Made by a program: the position numbers and the translations under genes
Assembly: GCA_039519185.1 (NCBI GenBank)
Contig: CM076849.1
Span: forward strand, 78,041,621 to 78,105,620
Direction of reading: 5' to 3'
Length of the DNA: 64,000 nucleotides
From: Astragalus membranaceus
Lineage: Eukaryota; Streptophyta; Magnoliopsida; Fabales; Fabaceae
Notes under the pieces: generated by a model
The model's input: the letters and a program-made list of their open reading frames with translations, nothing else
Database searches by the model: none
What the model was told of the DNA's origin: nothing
Shown here: piece after piece, positions 13,194-24,535 of the stretch
Layout of the letters: each line of letters begins with the position of its first letter
How positions within the stretch are numbered: position 1 is the stretch's first letter

Positions 13194-13509
13194 GGCTAAA
13201 GTGCTCTCGGGGTCCCTTATCTTTATTTAAAGTAACGAATTAGTCTTTTATATTTTTTTTGTCCCAAATATGTCCTTTATCTTTCAAATTTTTGACACAT
13301 AAATCCTTTTCCGTTAACAATGCTGATTTATGTGTCAAAAAAAAGGATTTATGTGTTAAATATTTGAAACATAAAGGACTGATTTGGGACAGAAAAGGAT
13401 TTATGTGTCAAAAATTTAAAACATAAAGGACTGATTTGGGCCAAAAAAAAGATAAAGGACCAAATCGTTACTTTAAATAAAGATAAGGGACCCCGGAAGC
13501 ACTTTAGCC
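13194..13509. mobile_element. MITE, probably Mutator-type
   Basis: A 316 bp near-palindrome. The left arm begins GGCTAAAGTGCT and the right arm ends AGCACTTTAGCC; the arms pair over much of their length (GGGGTCCCTTATC against GATAAGGGACCCC). The flanks TAATTAGTT and TAATTAATT match at 8 of 9 bases, fitting the 9 bp duplication of Mutator-like elements. The inner part holds two tandem copies of a roughly 60 bp phrase including GGATTTATGTGT. It encodes no protein and sits inside the family C solo LTR. Confidence 0.8.
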
Positions 13510-14043
13510 TAATTAATTTAACGAGTAATAACTTATTAGGGCTACAAGTTACATGAAAATAATATATGTCCACATGGTCGCTTATTAGAGTTAGTAAGGG
13601 GTCTCGATAGGACTCGCTGAGATAATATTTATCTCACCCTTTATATGTTGTGGTTTTTACAGAGAAGCAGGGAAAAGCAAAGGCGAAGAAGCACCGTTAG
13701 CCGGTGCGACTCTTGGAGTCGTTGATGATTGATTTTCACGTTTAGGCCTTTTTCCCCATTTTGCTTTTATGTTTTCGGTTGTATAACTTTCACCGTATAA
13801 GTTGTAAAAAATTGTTTCCGCTACTTTATGTTTTGAGTATTGAACACCAGGGTTGTATTAGTCTTAAGTTATGAATCTTAAGCAATTTCAGGAAGTTAAT
13901 GAGGTTTAGAGAACCATTTGATATTAAGTATCGAAATTTTTAGTTGTGTTCAATATTCATTAACAGGAAGTTACTCTGATGTATGCCATTTTGCGCACTT
14001 CAATAATTCTACATGTTAAAAATTACCGGGGTGTTACATAACT

Positions 14044-15014
14044 GCTTCAGAACTTGTCCTTGACGATCCAACTGATTCAGAAGAGAAGCTGATAGTTCGA
14101 TTGGCACAGTCGATTGGAACACGATTTGCGGTCCTCCAATTCATCGCCAGAGCGATGTCCATACTTCTCATAGGCAAACAAATAAATTCTACAACGAAAT
14201 TTCTGCCTCCTATGACAAGTAGACAATCTTGACAAAAGGATTGGGTCTGGACACGACCCTCAGTAAATTGTCAGTAGTTGTAACTGTCTAAGCATCTAGA
14301 GTGTTGACTCGTCATTGCCTTGGAGCTGCTTGTGACTCCTTGGAACTCTTTCTCACAGGGAACTCTTTTGCATAGTGACCCTCTTACCAATTCAATAATA
14401 GAACCGATTGATCTTTGCTGACGATCACCTTTGCGATGCCTTCAACATCTCCTACAATTTCTAAACTATGATGCTTTCCACAATTAGAACATCTTCTGAC
14501 CTTTGAAGTCTCGTAGAATTGTACCTGTTTTTCCTTTGATGACATTATCTTAGGACTTTGCATTCCGAGTCAATAATTCAACTACCTTCCTTCTTTTCCC
14601 TACTCCCTATGAGATTATCCTCGGCGACATAGGCTGATTGCACTAAGGCAACATAATTGGTAATAGTATAAGAACTGAGACCCTAAGTCATAAAAGCACT
14701 TATGCCTCTTTTATACATCTACATTCTCCATTCGTCATTTTGAGCAAAATTTACCACTTTGTAAAACTGAGACAACTTCTCAAACTTAGCGATGTATTCT
14801 TCCACTGTCATGTCACCTTCCCTGAGGATGCACCGGTTGGAGATTCCGGTCTTGGTTGAGGATTGCGTCTTGAACATCTTGCCATAATTCCGCTTATGAT
14901 GCACTAAGTATTAAGTTGATCAGGCTCAATGTCTCTTAGCATCACAAGTATAATTACAACAAGGACTAACAAGGAATGGACTCATCCCTAAACTAAGTCG
15001 ACTAGGTCGAACTA
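14044..15014 (-). pseudogene. Decayed gag (and possible protease) of element A
   Basis: The minus strand shows a Gag piece at 14719-14904 (MTVEEYIAKFEKLSQFY, a Ty3 Gag motif). Further left there are CCHC-like remnants (CSNCGKHH) near 14480 and several stops. No complete frame remains. The order from the primer site (15015) leftward is as expected for gag in a minus-strand element. I could not identify the protease active site with certainty. Confidence 0.7.
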
Positions 15015-15027
15015 CTCTGATACCAAC
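15015..15027 (-). other. Primer binding site, initiator-Met tRNA
   Basis: The minus strand reads GTTGGTATCAGAG next to the LTR terminus at 15028. TGGTATCAGAG is complementary to the 3' end of plant initiator Met tRNA and is the usual primer site of chromovirus Ty3 elements. Confidence 0.9.
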
Positions 15028-15944
15028 TGTAACACCCCGGTATTTTTATCGAGTAAAAATACCCAAGTGCACCATCCCTAAAACATCAGAGATATAAAAT
15101 TCCCCGTTCATTTGCATTCAAACCAATAACTGAACATTTAGTTCCACAAGACAAGCATATTATGTGTTCGCTCTCGTATACTTATTTTACGGTTTTTCGA
15201 ATTAAACATAATTTTGCAAACAACTATAAAAACCTTTGAAAGCATATTCAAAATCATGGCATTATAAGCCTAATATCATTGGAAAGGGGTTAGAAAAGAA
15301 TTAGAAGAGGATTGGAATCGATCGGGATCATTTCGGGTTAGTTTGGAAAATGGAGACAGAACACAGCGTACGGTTCGTGTTCCCACACGCACGGGTCGTG
15401 CGCCTTATTATAAAAATTTGCGAAATAGAAACAAAACCATATGCACGGTTCGTGCGCATTTGACAGCATTCTATTTTCATTTCGCTTTGCATTTTTCGTC
15501 GTTCCGATCAATTCCGATCACTTCCGGTACCTGTTCCAGTCCAATCCCAACACCAAAACAGTACAAAAAAATATCCAATAACATCACTCGATCAGTCAAT
15601 CCAATCAAAGACTCAACGCATTCGATTTTGTAAAAATTCAATATATTTCAAAATAACGGTTTTTGACTCAAATTTCTCAAAACCAATCAACATAATATTC
15701 ATTTCAAAAACGAAATAAACCTAAACGTGAGTAAAACTCACCGATTGTGATGAAAATCACAAATAGCCGAGACTTTCCGCAAAATCGCTTTTCCGACATA
15801 ACCACACGAACTTTCCCCGTATAAACTTTACGCTCCGACGACAATCGAATCCGCTCCCAAACCTTTGAACCTTCGATCAAGGAAGACGTTTTGGTAAACC
15901 AAGGTATCTCCTTTTTCCTCTTCTTCTTCCATACTCCTTCTTTC
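15028..15944 (-). repeat. 5' LTR of element A, internally deleted and truncated
   Basis: Matches the left LTR from its TGTAACACCCC end, but lacks about 700 bp equivalent to 1213-1917, including the tandem repeat there. It is cut at 15944 by the next LTR. It keeps only part of the palindromic word cluster (15366-15460). Confidence 0.85.
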
Positions 15945-16322
15945 TGTAACATCCCTAATTTTTAAAGACTCGAACTCTGAAGCCTAGGACCGAGTAATTA
16001 TTCGGTGAGAATAATTGGTCGTGTCACGGGGAGGACTAGTCGAGGGAAAGTCACGAAATTCCTATTCTCCATTAAATTGTGGCCTAGTCATAGTTTTTAA
16101 GGAAGGAAATGAAGCTGAGGGACAAATGGGTCTTTTCGCATCCTTTATATCTATAGCTTTAATTCTGATCCCCCTTTCAGCCACATCCTCTAACTTAGTC
16201 ATTTTTCCAAAATTCTGAAAGGAGTGAAACTGAAACAGAAAAGGAGAAGAGTAGGAGAGGGGCGTGAAGGAGGGGAAGGAAGGTGAAGGGGAATTCTTCA
16301 AACTCTGCTGCATGTAAGTAAT

Positions 16323-17549
16323 TGTTAGGACTTTGGCAAGTGTACCAAATTCGTTGCAAGTAATAATTTAAACGGTAAGTACCGGTCGTATCCACAGGGA
16401 TTGCGTTTTATTATCAATTAGGCAAATTTATTAATTCTTAGCGGTAGAAACGAAAAGATAATATTTTTGGGATTTTGTAAATTAAATGCAAGATAGTGTT
16501 TGAAAATAAAGCAAGATACAAGCGATTAAGGATTGATTCATCTTCCCTACGCTATCCTATGACCTTCAGCTAATTACAGATTAGTTGTTTGAACTACCAG
16601 ATTCAATTCACTATGATAGGTTAAGAGCAATTCCTTGCCTCAGAACCCCTTTTACCTAATTGAGTTACCCTAATTCCTTAGGTGAATCATGCCAATCGGT
16701 AAAGCAATAAACTCAAGAAATAAAGAATTCATGCATCCAACCCCATATTCCTATGGTGATCACAAGTACATGATCTAATACCCCATATCCAGCATGCAAC
16801 CCATATTCCTATGCAGTCACATAACCTAGATCATTATAATTATCATATGTAACTATAAAGCATTAAACTCAGAGGCATAGACTTATGATAATTCAAACTA
16901 CTAATTGAATTAACCATAACAAATCATTCATAGGATAGTTTTGGGAAGAGTCATCTCTCCCTAATCAAAAGAAACTAAGTAGACAACATCATAAGAGTAG
17001 AAATCAAGAGTAGGAGAAGATTACACAAGTAAGGATCCATTAGAACCTTCGAACCCTTGTTCCCAAGGTGAAGGAAGGCCTCTAAATTCGCCCCCAGCTG
17101 CTGCTCCAAACCCTAGCACTGCTCTCCAGACGAAGTCCCTGAACAATTCGCTGAAAACTGATATTTAACCTAACTTTCTGAAGTCCATCGCGACGCGGCC
17201 CGTAGCCATCGCGACGCGATATTGCACAGAATCAACAATCCTCCTGTTTTATGCTTCCCTCGCGACGCGAACCCTCCTGGTCGCGATGCGAAATTGCTCA
17301 GAAACTCAAATCTTCCCAATTGTGCTGCATCTCTGGGCAAGTGTCTGGTTCGCCGAATGATAACACACAAATTGGAGGTCTTCAAGTACAATTTAGCTCC
17401 AAAAGTGAAGGAATTGCTTACAACAGGACTTCCTACTACAATTATCTAAAACTATGCCAAATCCCTTAACGATTGACTGAAATAAACTTAAATGACTAAC
17501 AAATTGGTTGCAAACTGAATAAAAATATACATATGATGAGGACTCATCA
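16323..17549 (-). repeat. LTR1 of the Athila-like array (3' end of array)
   Basis: 1227 bp, plus-strand ends TGTTAGGACTTTGG and GAGGACTCATCA. Contains paired palindromes at 17188/17209 and 17260/17281. Carries variants not seen in the other three LTRs (for example CTAATTGAATT rather than CTAATTGTATT near 16910), so it is the outlier copy. Confidence 0.92.
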
Positions 17550-18560
17550 CAACCCCAAACTTGAACTTTTGCTTGTCCTCAAGCAATCACTCCATTCACT
17601 GTGGCAATTTTACATTCGGCTTTTACATAATTCACAGGCCAATAGATCATTCAGCACATCAGAAAGTATCATCCAACATAATATAGTGACAAAACAATTG
17701 AATTGGAAAACACAAGATCATAAGCAGGCAAGCAATCTCAAGTCCTCTCTTTTTCACACATCTCACAACTGTTTCGCTCTTTGAGGTGTTTTAGGTGTTT
17801 CACTAAATTCACAGTACCTGCATCATCGTTTCATAGGCTTGAACAAGTACTATACCAATCAATACACATGAATTTCACACACACTATTTGAGGACTTTGA
17901 AGGTTATAATGGGGCTTAGGTAAGGGTGAGTAAAATTTGGATAAGTAGGTTAAAACTTGGAGTTAGGCCTACCTCTCACTTGTCAATTTTTAACATTCTC
18001 ACTCACTTACCATTTTCCCAAAGCATTTCACAAGAGAAGGAATTTCATACAAAATATTTTTTTATTTTTTTATTTTTATAGCATCGCGACGCGAAGGCAT
18101 GCTGTCGCGACGCAAAAATAGACAGAAACCAGAACTGAAACATTTTTCTTTTCTTTTCTTTTTTTTTTCTTTGTATGTTCCATTCTCTTGTATACCACCC
18201 CAAACTTAGATTGTTGCTATTCCATGAGCAACCCCAAACTTTGAATTTTTCCCCAACCTCATGCTTTTGTCTACCTAACTCCAAGTTAAGAAAACTAGGC
18301 AATGATATGTAGAAAAAAATACAAAAACAACAAAAAGGCTCAGAGGGGCTAGCAAAGGATAAACATTAATGGGTTAGCTTGAAAGGCACAGGGGTGCCAA
18401 AAAATTTGCCTCAGTGTGTGTATAAATCACATGTATGACAGTTAAGTACAAGCTCAAGTTCTGCAGACTAATACAGGCAAGGAATAATCACACAATGAAT
18501 ATAGGAAGTGTTTGGGCTCAAACCTCACAGCTGGGATAAGAGATGAACTTTTGAGAGCTT
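17550..18560 (-). other. Noncoding interior conserved with the larger Athila element
   Basis: This LTR-proximal region (3' end of the interior on the minus strand) has no ORF. It shares many phrases in the same order with 30720-31690 of the Athila element: AACCCCAAACTT, CTTTTGCTTGTCCTCAAGCAA, GGAGTTAGGCCTACCTCTC and AAGTTCTGCAGACTAAT. Minus-strand TTTGGGGTTG beside the LTR is a plausible polypurine tract. One palindrome pair lies at 18084/18105. Repeated in the second and third units. Confidence 0.8.
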
Positions 18561-18879
18561 GCCCAAAGATGATCCAGGTCTTCCTCAACCTTTGACTTTG
18601 CCACTGACATTATCTGATGAAAAAAAAAATCTGAAATGGAAGAAATTACATGGTAGCTGCAAAAATGTTAGACTGAACAACCACCACAGTGAACTAGTTC
18701 AAAATTGTGGTGCATCATCATCAATGTAAAAGTTAGACAGCAGTACAACCAAAATGCAAAACAAACTGAAAAAAGGGGAATGAAAAATAAAGACTCAAAA
18801 CAGTAAATAGTGAACCAATGGGTTGCCTCCCACCAAGCGCTTGTTTAACGTCACTAGCTTAACGTTTGTCATCCCACTA

Positions 18880-19584
18880 TTAAGGTGGCTGATATGACAC
18901 AAAGAACACATCATCCTTCTTCTTTCGCTTCTGGGGCAGGAACATCATGAATTTGAAACATAGTTGTAGATGCTTCCATACCCTTTTAAGGTGAAGGGTG
19001 ATGAATAAGGCATAGAAGGAGTCTAAGTATATGTCAATCTCCTCACTTCTATCCTCCTTGCTACTTGGAAGAATAATAGGAACCATGATTTGTTGGGTTT
19101 TTTCTTGTTGGGTTTTCACCCCTTCCCCACATTGGGAGCTTTGATCTTCCCTCCAAACTACATGCTCCTCCATTTCAATCTTTTCTTCTTCCCCATCTTC
19201 CTTATCCTCCCCAGATTCTTCTTTTGTTGGGGCTTGTTCTTCTTGTTCCTCATTGGTAGTGCATAACCATGGGTAATTTTCTGATATAGTTACCCACTCA
19301 TCCTCACATTTGCACTCCACAAGATACTCCCCACAAGAATCGTAAAAGGTGCGTGTCACACATTTTCCATTCAAGTGGGGTTCTTCACAAAAATTACCGC
19401 TAAGTGAGGGTGGCGAGGACTCTATCATCACTTGCTCTTGGGGTTGGAAGAGGGTCTCGGACATTCGCATAAACTCGGACAAAGCATCTTCCAACCGAGA
19501 AGCTTGCTCTTTAGGCTGGAAGATAGTCTCAATCATTTGCCTAAACTGGGCCAAAGCATCTTCCAACCGAGAATTGGATTCCAT
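18880..19584 (-). CDS. Short Gag-derived protein of the non-autonomous element, copy 1
   Basis: A 234-codon minus-strand ORF starting MESNSRLEDALAQF. The first about 60 residues contain the phrase SRLEDAL-x2-F twice; the Gag of the Athila element in this window has the same phrase (PSRLEDALTQF), so this part is a Gag remnant. The middle has a Cys-containing stretch (CVTRTFYDSCGEYLVECKC) and a strongly acidic, Glu-rich segment; the end is basic. I recognise no enzyme motif. A longer frame extends upstream to 19662, but the second unit loses that extension through a T-run length change, so the inner Met is the better start. Its role is unknown; it could be a Gag accessory or simply decaying coding sequence. 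Confidence 0.6.
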   Translation of the reverse strand: MESNSRLEDALAQFRQMIETIFQPKEQASRLEDALSEFMRMSETLFQPQEQVMIESSPPSLSGNFCEEPHLNGKCVTRTFYDSCGEYLVECKCEDEWVTISENYPWLCTTNEEQEEQAPTKEESGEDKEDGEEEKIEMEEHVVWREDQSSQCGEGVKTQQEKTQQIMVPIILPSSKEDRSEEIDIYLDSFYALFITLHLKRVWKHLQLCFKFMMFLPQKRKKKDDVFFVSYQPP

Positions 19585-19789
19585 GATTTTTTTTTTTCGG
19601 GACAAACAGCAATTCTTTCGAACTTTGCCCCTGCTACACAGTTCACTGAAACACTTCAACAAACCGTTAACAAGTCCAACACACTAAGTATCTAAATAAA
19701 TAAAACAAAAAATAAATACTAAAATAAAATAAAACAAAATAAAACAACTAAGAATTAACTCAATTGCCTTATTGACAATGAAATCAACA

Positions 19790-19808
19790 ATCCCCGGCAA
19801 CGGCGCCA
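19790..19808 (-). other. Primer binding site, tRNA-Asp type
   Basis: The plus strand reads ATCCCCGGCAACGGCGCCA, identical to the 3' end of plant tRNA-Asp including the terminal CCA. The minus strand is therefore a primer site for it, six bases from LTR2. This is the site typical of Athila-type Ty3 elements. Confidence 0.9.
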
Positions 19809-19814
19809 AAAACA

Positions 19815-21041
19815 TGTTAGGACTTTGGCAAGTGTACCAAATTCGTTGCAAGTAATAATTTAAACGGTAAGTACCGGTCGTATCCACAGGGATTGCGTTT
19901 TATTATCAATTAGGCAAATTTATTAATTCTTAGCGGTAGAAACGAAAAGATAATATTTTTGGGATTTTGTAAATTAAATGCAAGATAGTGTTTGAAAATA
20001 AAGCAAGATACAAGCGATTAAGGATTGATTCATCTTCCCTACGCTATCCTATGACCTTCAGCTAATTACAGATTAGTTGTTTGAACTACCAGATTCAACT
20101 CACTATGATAGGTTAAGAGCAATTCCTTGCCTCAGAACCCCTTTTACCTAATTGAGTTACCCTAATTCCTTAGGTGAATCATGCCAATCGGTAAAGCAAT
20201 AAACTCAAGAAATAAAGAATTCATGCATCCAACCCCATATTCCTATGGTGATCACAAGTACATGATCTAATACCCCATATCCAGCATGCAACCCATATTC
20301 CTATGCAGTCACATAACCTAGATCATTATAATTATCATATGTAACTATAAAGCATTAAACTCAGAGGCATAGACTTATGATAATTCAAACTACTAATTGT
20401 ATTAACCATAACAAAGCATTCATAGGATAGTTTTGGGAAGAGTCATCTCTCCCTAATCAAAAGAAACTAAGTAGACAACATCATAAGAGTAGAAATCAAG
20501 AGTAGGAGAAGATTACACAAGTAAGGATCCATTAGAACCTTCGAACCCTTGTTCCCAAGGTGAAGGAAGGCCTCTAAATTCGCCCCCAGCTGCTGCTCCA
20601 AACCCTAGCACTGCTCTCCAGACGAAGTCCCTGAACAATTCGCTGAAAACTGATATTTAACCTAACTTTCTGAAGTCCATCGCGACGCGGCCCGTAGCCA
20701 TCGCGACGCGATATTGCACAGAATCAACAATCCTCCTGTTTTATGCTTCCCTCGCGACGCGAACCCTCCTGGTCGCGATGCGAAATTGCTCAGAAACTCA
20801 AATCTTCCCAATTGTGCTGCATCTCTGGGCAAGTGTCTGGTTCGCCGAATGATAACACACAAATTGGAGGTCTTCAAGTACAATTTAGCTCCAAAAGTGA
20901 AGGAATTGCTTACAACAGGACTTCCTACTACAATTATCTAAAACTATGCCAAATCCCTTAACGATTGACTGAAATAAACTTAAATGACTAACAAATTGGT
21001 TGCAAACTGAATAAAAATATACATATGATGAGGACTCATCA
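19815..21041 (-). repeat. LTR2 of the Athila-like array
   Basis: 1227 bp, nearly identical to LTR1. It serves as 5' LTR of unit 1 and 3' LTR of unit 2, so two units share it. Palindrome pairs occur as in LTR1. Confidence 0.92.
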
Positions 21042-22371
21042 CAACCCCAAACTTGAACTTTTGCTTGTCCTCAAGCAATCACTCCATTCACTGTGGCAAT
21101 TTGACATTCCGCTTTTACATAATTCACAGGCCAATAGATCATTCAGCACATCAGAAAGTATCATCCAACATAATATAGTGACAAAACAATTGAATTGGAA
21201 AACACAAGATCATAAGCAGGCAAGCAATCTCAAGTCCTCTCTTTTTCACACATCTCACAACTGTTTCGCTCTTTGAGGTGTTTTAGGTGTTTCACTAAAT
21301 TCACAGTACCTGCATCATCGTTTCATAGGCTTGAACAAGTACTATACCAATCAATACACATGAATTTCACACACACTATTTGAGGACTTTGAAGGTTATA
21401 ATGGGGCTTAGGTAAGGGTGAGTAAAATTTGGATAAGTAGGTTAAAACTTGGAGTTAGGCCTACCTCTCACTTGTCAATTTTTAACATTCTCACTCACTT
21501 ACCATTTTCCCAAAGCATTTCACAAGAGAAGGAATTTCATACAAAATATTTTTTTATTTTTTTATTTTTATAGCATCGCGACGCGAAGGCATGCTGTCGC
21601 GACGCAAAAATAGACAGAAACCAGAACTGAAACATTTTTCTTTTCTTTTCTTTTTTTTTTCTTTGTATGTTCCATTCTCTTGTATACCACCCCAAACTTA
21701 GATTGTTGCTATTCCATGAGCAACCCCAAACTTAGAATTTTTCCCCAACCTCATGCTTTTGTCTACCTAACTCCAAGTTAAGAAAACTAGGCAATGATAT
21801 GTAGAAAAAAATACAAAAACAACAAAAAGGCTCAGAGGGGCTAGCAAAGGATAAACATTAATGGGTTAGCTTGAAAGGCTCAGGGGTGCCAAAAAATTTG
21901 CCTCAGTGTGTGTATAAATCACATGTATGACAGTTAAGTACAAGCTCAAGTTCTGCAGACTAATACAGGCAAGGAATAATCACACAATGAATATAGGAAG
22001 TGTTTGGGCTCAAACCTCACAGCTGGGATAAGAGATGAACTTTTGAGAGCTTGCCCAAAGATGATCCAGGTCTTCCTCAACCTTTGACTTTGCCACTGAC
22101 ATTATCTGATGAAAAAAAAAATCTGAAATGGAAGAAATTACATGGTAGCTGCAAAAATGTTAGACTGAACAACCACCACAGTGAACTAGTTCAAAATTGT
22201 GGTGCATCATCATCAATGTAAAAGTTAGACAGCAGTACAACCAAAATGCAAAACAAACTGAAAAAAGGGGAATGAAAAATAAAGACTCAAAACAGTAAAT
22301 AGTGAACCAATGGGTTGCCTCCCACCAAGCGCTTGTTTAACGTCACTAGCTTAACGTTTGTCATCCCACTA

Positions 22372-23076
22372 TTAAGGTGGCTGATATGACACAAAGAACA
22401 CATCATCCTTCTTCTTTCGCTTCTGGGGCAGGAACATCATGAATTTGAAACATAGTTGTAGATGCTTCCATACCCTTTTAAGGTGAAGGGTGATGAATAA
22501 GGCATAGAAGGAGTCTAAGTATATGTCAATCTCCTCACTTCTATCCTCCTTGCTACTTGGAAGAATAATAGGAACCATGATTTGTTGGGTTTTTTCTTGT
22601 TGGGTTTTCACCCCTTCCCCACATTGGGAGCTTTGATCTTCCCTCCAAACTACATGCTCCTCCATTTCAATCTTTTCTTCTTCCCCATCTTCCTTATCCT
22701 CCCCAGATTCTTCTTTTGTTGGGGCTTGTTCTTCTTGTTCCTCATTGGTAGTGCATAACCATGGGTAATTTTCTGATATAGTTACCCACTCATCCTCACA
22801 TTTGCACTCCACAAGATACTCCCCACAAGAATCGTAAAAGGTGCGTGTCACACATTTTCCATTCAAGTGGGGTTCTTCACAAAAATTACCGCTAAGTGAG
22901 GGTGGCGAGGACTCTATCATCACTTGCTCTTGGGGTTGGAAGAGGGTCTCGGACATTCGCATAAACTCGGACAAAGCATCTTCCAACCGAGAAGCTTGCT
23001 CTTTAGGCTGGAAGATAGTCTCAATCATTTGCCTAAACTGGGCCAAAGCATCTTCCAACCGAGAATTGGATTCCAT
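22372..23076 (-). CDS. Short Gag-derived protein of the non-autonomous element, copy 2
   Basis: Same 234 codons as the copy at 18880-19584, with no stop or frameshift between them. The only notable difference is one T fewer in the T-run just upstream of the start. The identity reflects either recent duplication of the unit or conversion, so it is not by itself evidence of selection. A third copy is cut off at 26124. Confidence 0.6.
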   Translation of the reverse strand: MESNSRLEDALAQFRQMIETIFQPKEQASRLEDALSEFMRMSETLFQPQEQVMIESSPPSLSGNFCEEPHLNGKCVTRTFYDSCGEYLVECKCEDEWVTISENYPWLCTTNEEQEEQAPTKEESGEDKEDGEEEKIEMEEHVVWREDQSSQCGEGVKTQQEKTQQIMVPIILPSSKEDRSEEIDIYLDSFYALFITLHLKRVWKHLQLCFKFMMFLPQKRKKKDDVFFVSYQPP

Positions 23077-23284
23077 GATTTTTTTTTTCGGGACAAACAG
23101 CAATTCTTTCGAACTTTGCCCCTACTACACAGTTCACTGAAACACTTCAACAAACCGTTAACAAGTCCAACACACTAACTAAGTATCTAAATAAATAAAA
23201 CAAAAAATAAATACTAAAATAAAATAAAACAAAATAAAACAACTAAGAATTAACTCAATTGCCTTATTGACAATGAAATCAACA

Positions 23285-23303
23285 ATCCCCGGCAACGGCG
23301 CCA
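23285..23303 (-). other. Primer binding site, tRNA-Asp type (unit 2)
   Basis: Identical to the site at 19790-19808 and likewise six bases from its LTR (LTR3). Confidence 0.9.
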
Positions 23304-23309
23304 AAAACA

Positions 23310-24535
23310 TGTTAGGACTTTGGCAAGTGTACCAAATTCGTTGCAAGTAATAATTTAAACGGTAAGTACCGGTCGTATCCACAGGGATTGCGTTTTATTA
23401 TCAATTAGGCAAATTTATTAATTCTTAGCGGTAGAAACGAAAAGATAATATTTTTGGGATTTTGTAAATTAAATGCAAGATAGAGTTTGAAAATAAAGCA
23501 AGATACAAGCGATTAAGGATTGATTCATCTTCCCTACGCTATCCTATGACCTTCAGCTAATTACAGATTAGTTGTTTGAACTACCAGATTCAATTCACTA
23601 TGATAGGTTAAGAGCAATTCCTTGCCTCAGAACCCCTTTTACCTAATTGAGTTACCCTAATTCCTTAGGTGAATCATGCCAATCGGTAAAGCAATAAACT
23701 CAAGAAATAAAGAATTCATGCATCCAACCCCATATTCCTATGGTGATCACAAGTACATGATCTAATACCCCATATCCAGCATGCAACCCATATTCCTATG
23801 CAGTCACATAACCTAGATCATTATAATTATCATATGTAACTATAAAGCATTAAACTCAGAGGCATAGACTTATGATAATTCAAACTACTAATTGTATTAA
23901 CCATAACAAAGCATTCATAGGATAGTTTTGGGAAGGGTCATCTCTCCCTAATCAAAAGAAACTAAGTAGACAACATCATAAGAGTAGAAATCAAGAGTAG
24001 GAGAAGATTACACAAGTAAGGATCCATTAGAACCTTCGAACCCTTGTTCCCAAGGTGAAGGAAGGCCTCTAAATTCGCCCCCAGCTGCTGCTCCAAACCC
24101 TAGCACTGCTCTCCAGACGAAGTCCCTGAACAATTCGCTGAAAACTGATATTTAACCTAACTTTCTGAAGTCCATCGCGACGCGGCCCGTAGCCATCGCG
24201 ACGCGATATTGCACAGAATCAACAATCCTCCTGTTTTATGCTTCCCTCGCGACGCGAACCCTCCTGGTCGCGATGCGAAATTGCTCAGAAACTCAAATCT
24301 TCCCAATTGTGCTGCATCTCTGGACAAGTGTCTGGTTCGCCGAATGATAACACACAAATTGGAGGTCTTCAAGTACAATTTAGCTCCAAAAGTGAAGGAA
24401 TTGCTTACAACAGGACTTCCTACTACAATTATCTAAAACTATGCCAAATCCCTTAACGATTGACTGAAATAAACTTAAATGACTAACAAATTGGTTGCAA
24501 ACTGAATAAAATATACATATGATGAGGACTCATCA
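23310..24535 (-). repeat. LTR3 of the Athila-like array
   Basis: 1226 bp, shared between unit 2 and unit 3. It carries the same variants as LTR2 and LTR4 at positions where LTR1 differs. Confidence 0.92.

Larger units (their letters stand above)
10763..14038 (+). mobile_element. Solo LTR, family C
   Basis: A 3276 bp segment begins TCTAACATCCCC (a TG to TC change) and ends GGGGTGTTACA. It is flanked by a perfect 5 bp duplication TAACT (10758-10762, 14039-14043). There is no primer site, coding region or second LTR inside, so it is a solo LTR left by LTR-LTR recombination. It contains paired GC-rich palindromes (12518-12624) and a later MITE (13194-13509). It lies only about 25 bp from fusion element D in the pol of element A. 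Confidence 0.88.

Noticed and set aside
17170..17449. Small ORFs repeated in each LTR of the Athila-like array
   Set aside because: They sit across palindrome words in LTRs on both strands; conservation is explained by recent duplication.
19790..19808. tRNA-Asp gene fragment (also at 23285 and 36905)
   Set aside because: Only the last 19 bases including CCA are present, exactly beside LTR ends, which is a primer binding site. CCA is not encoded in plant nuclear tRNA genes.
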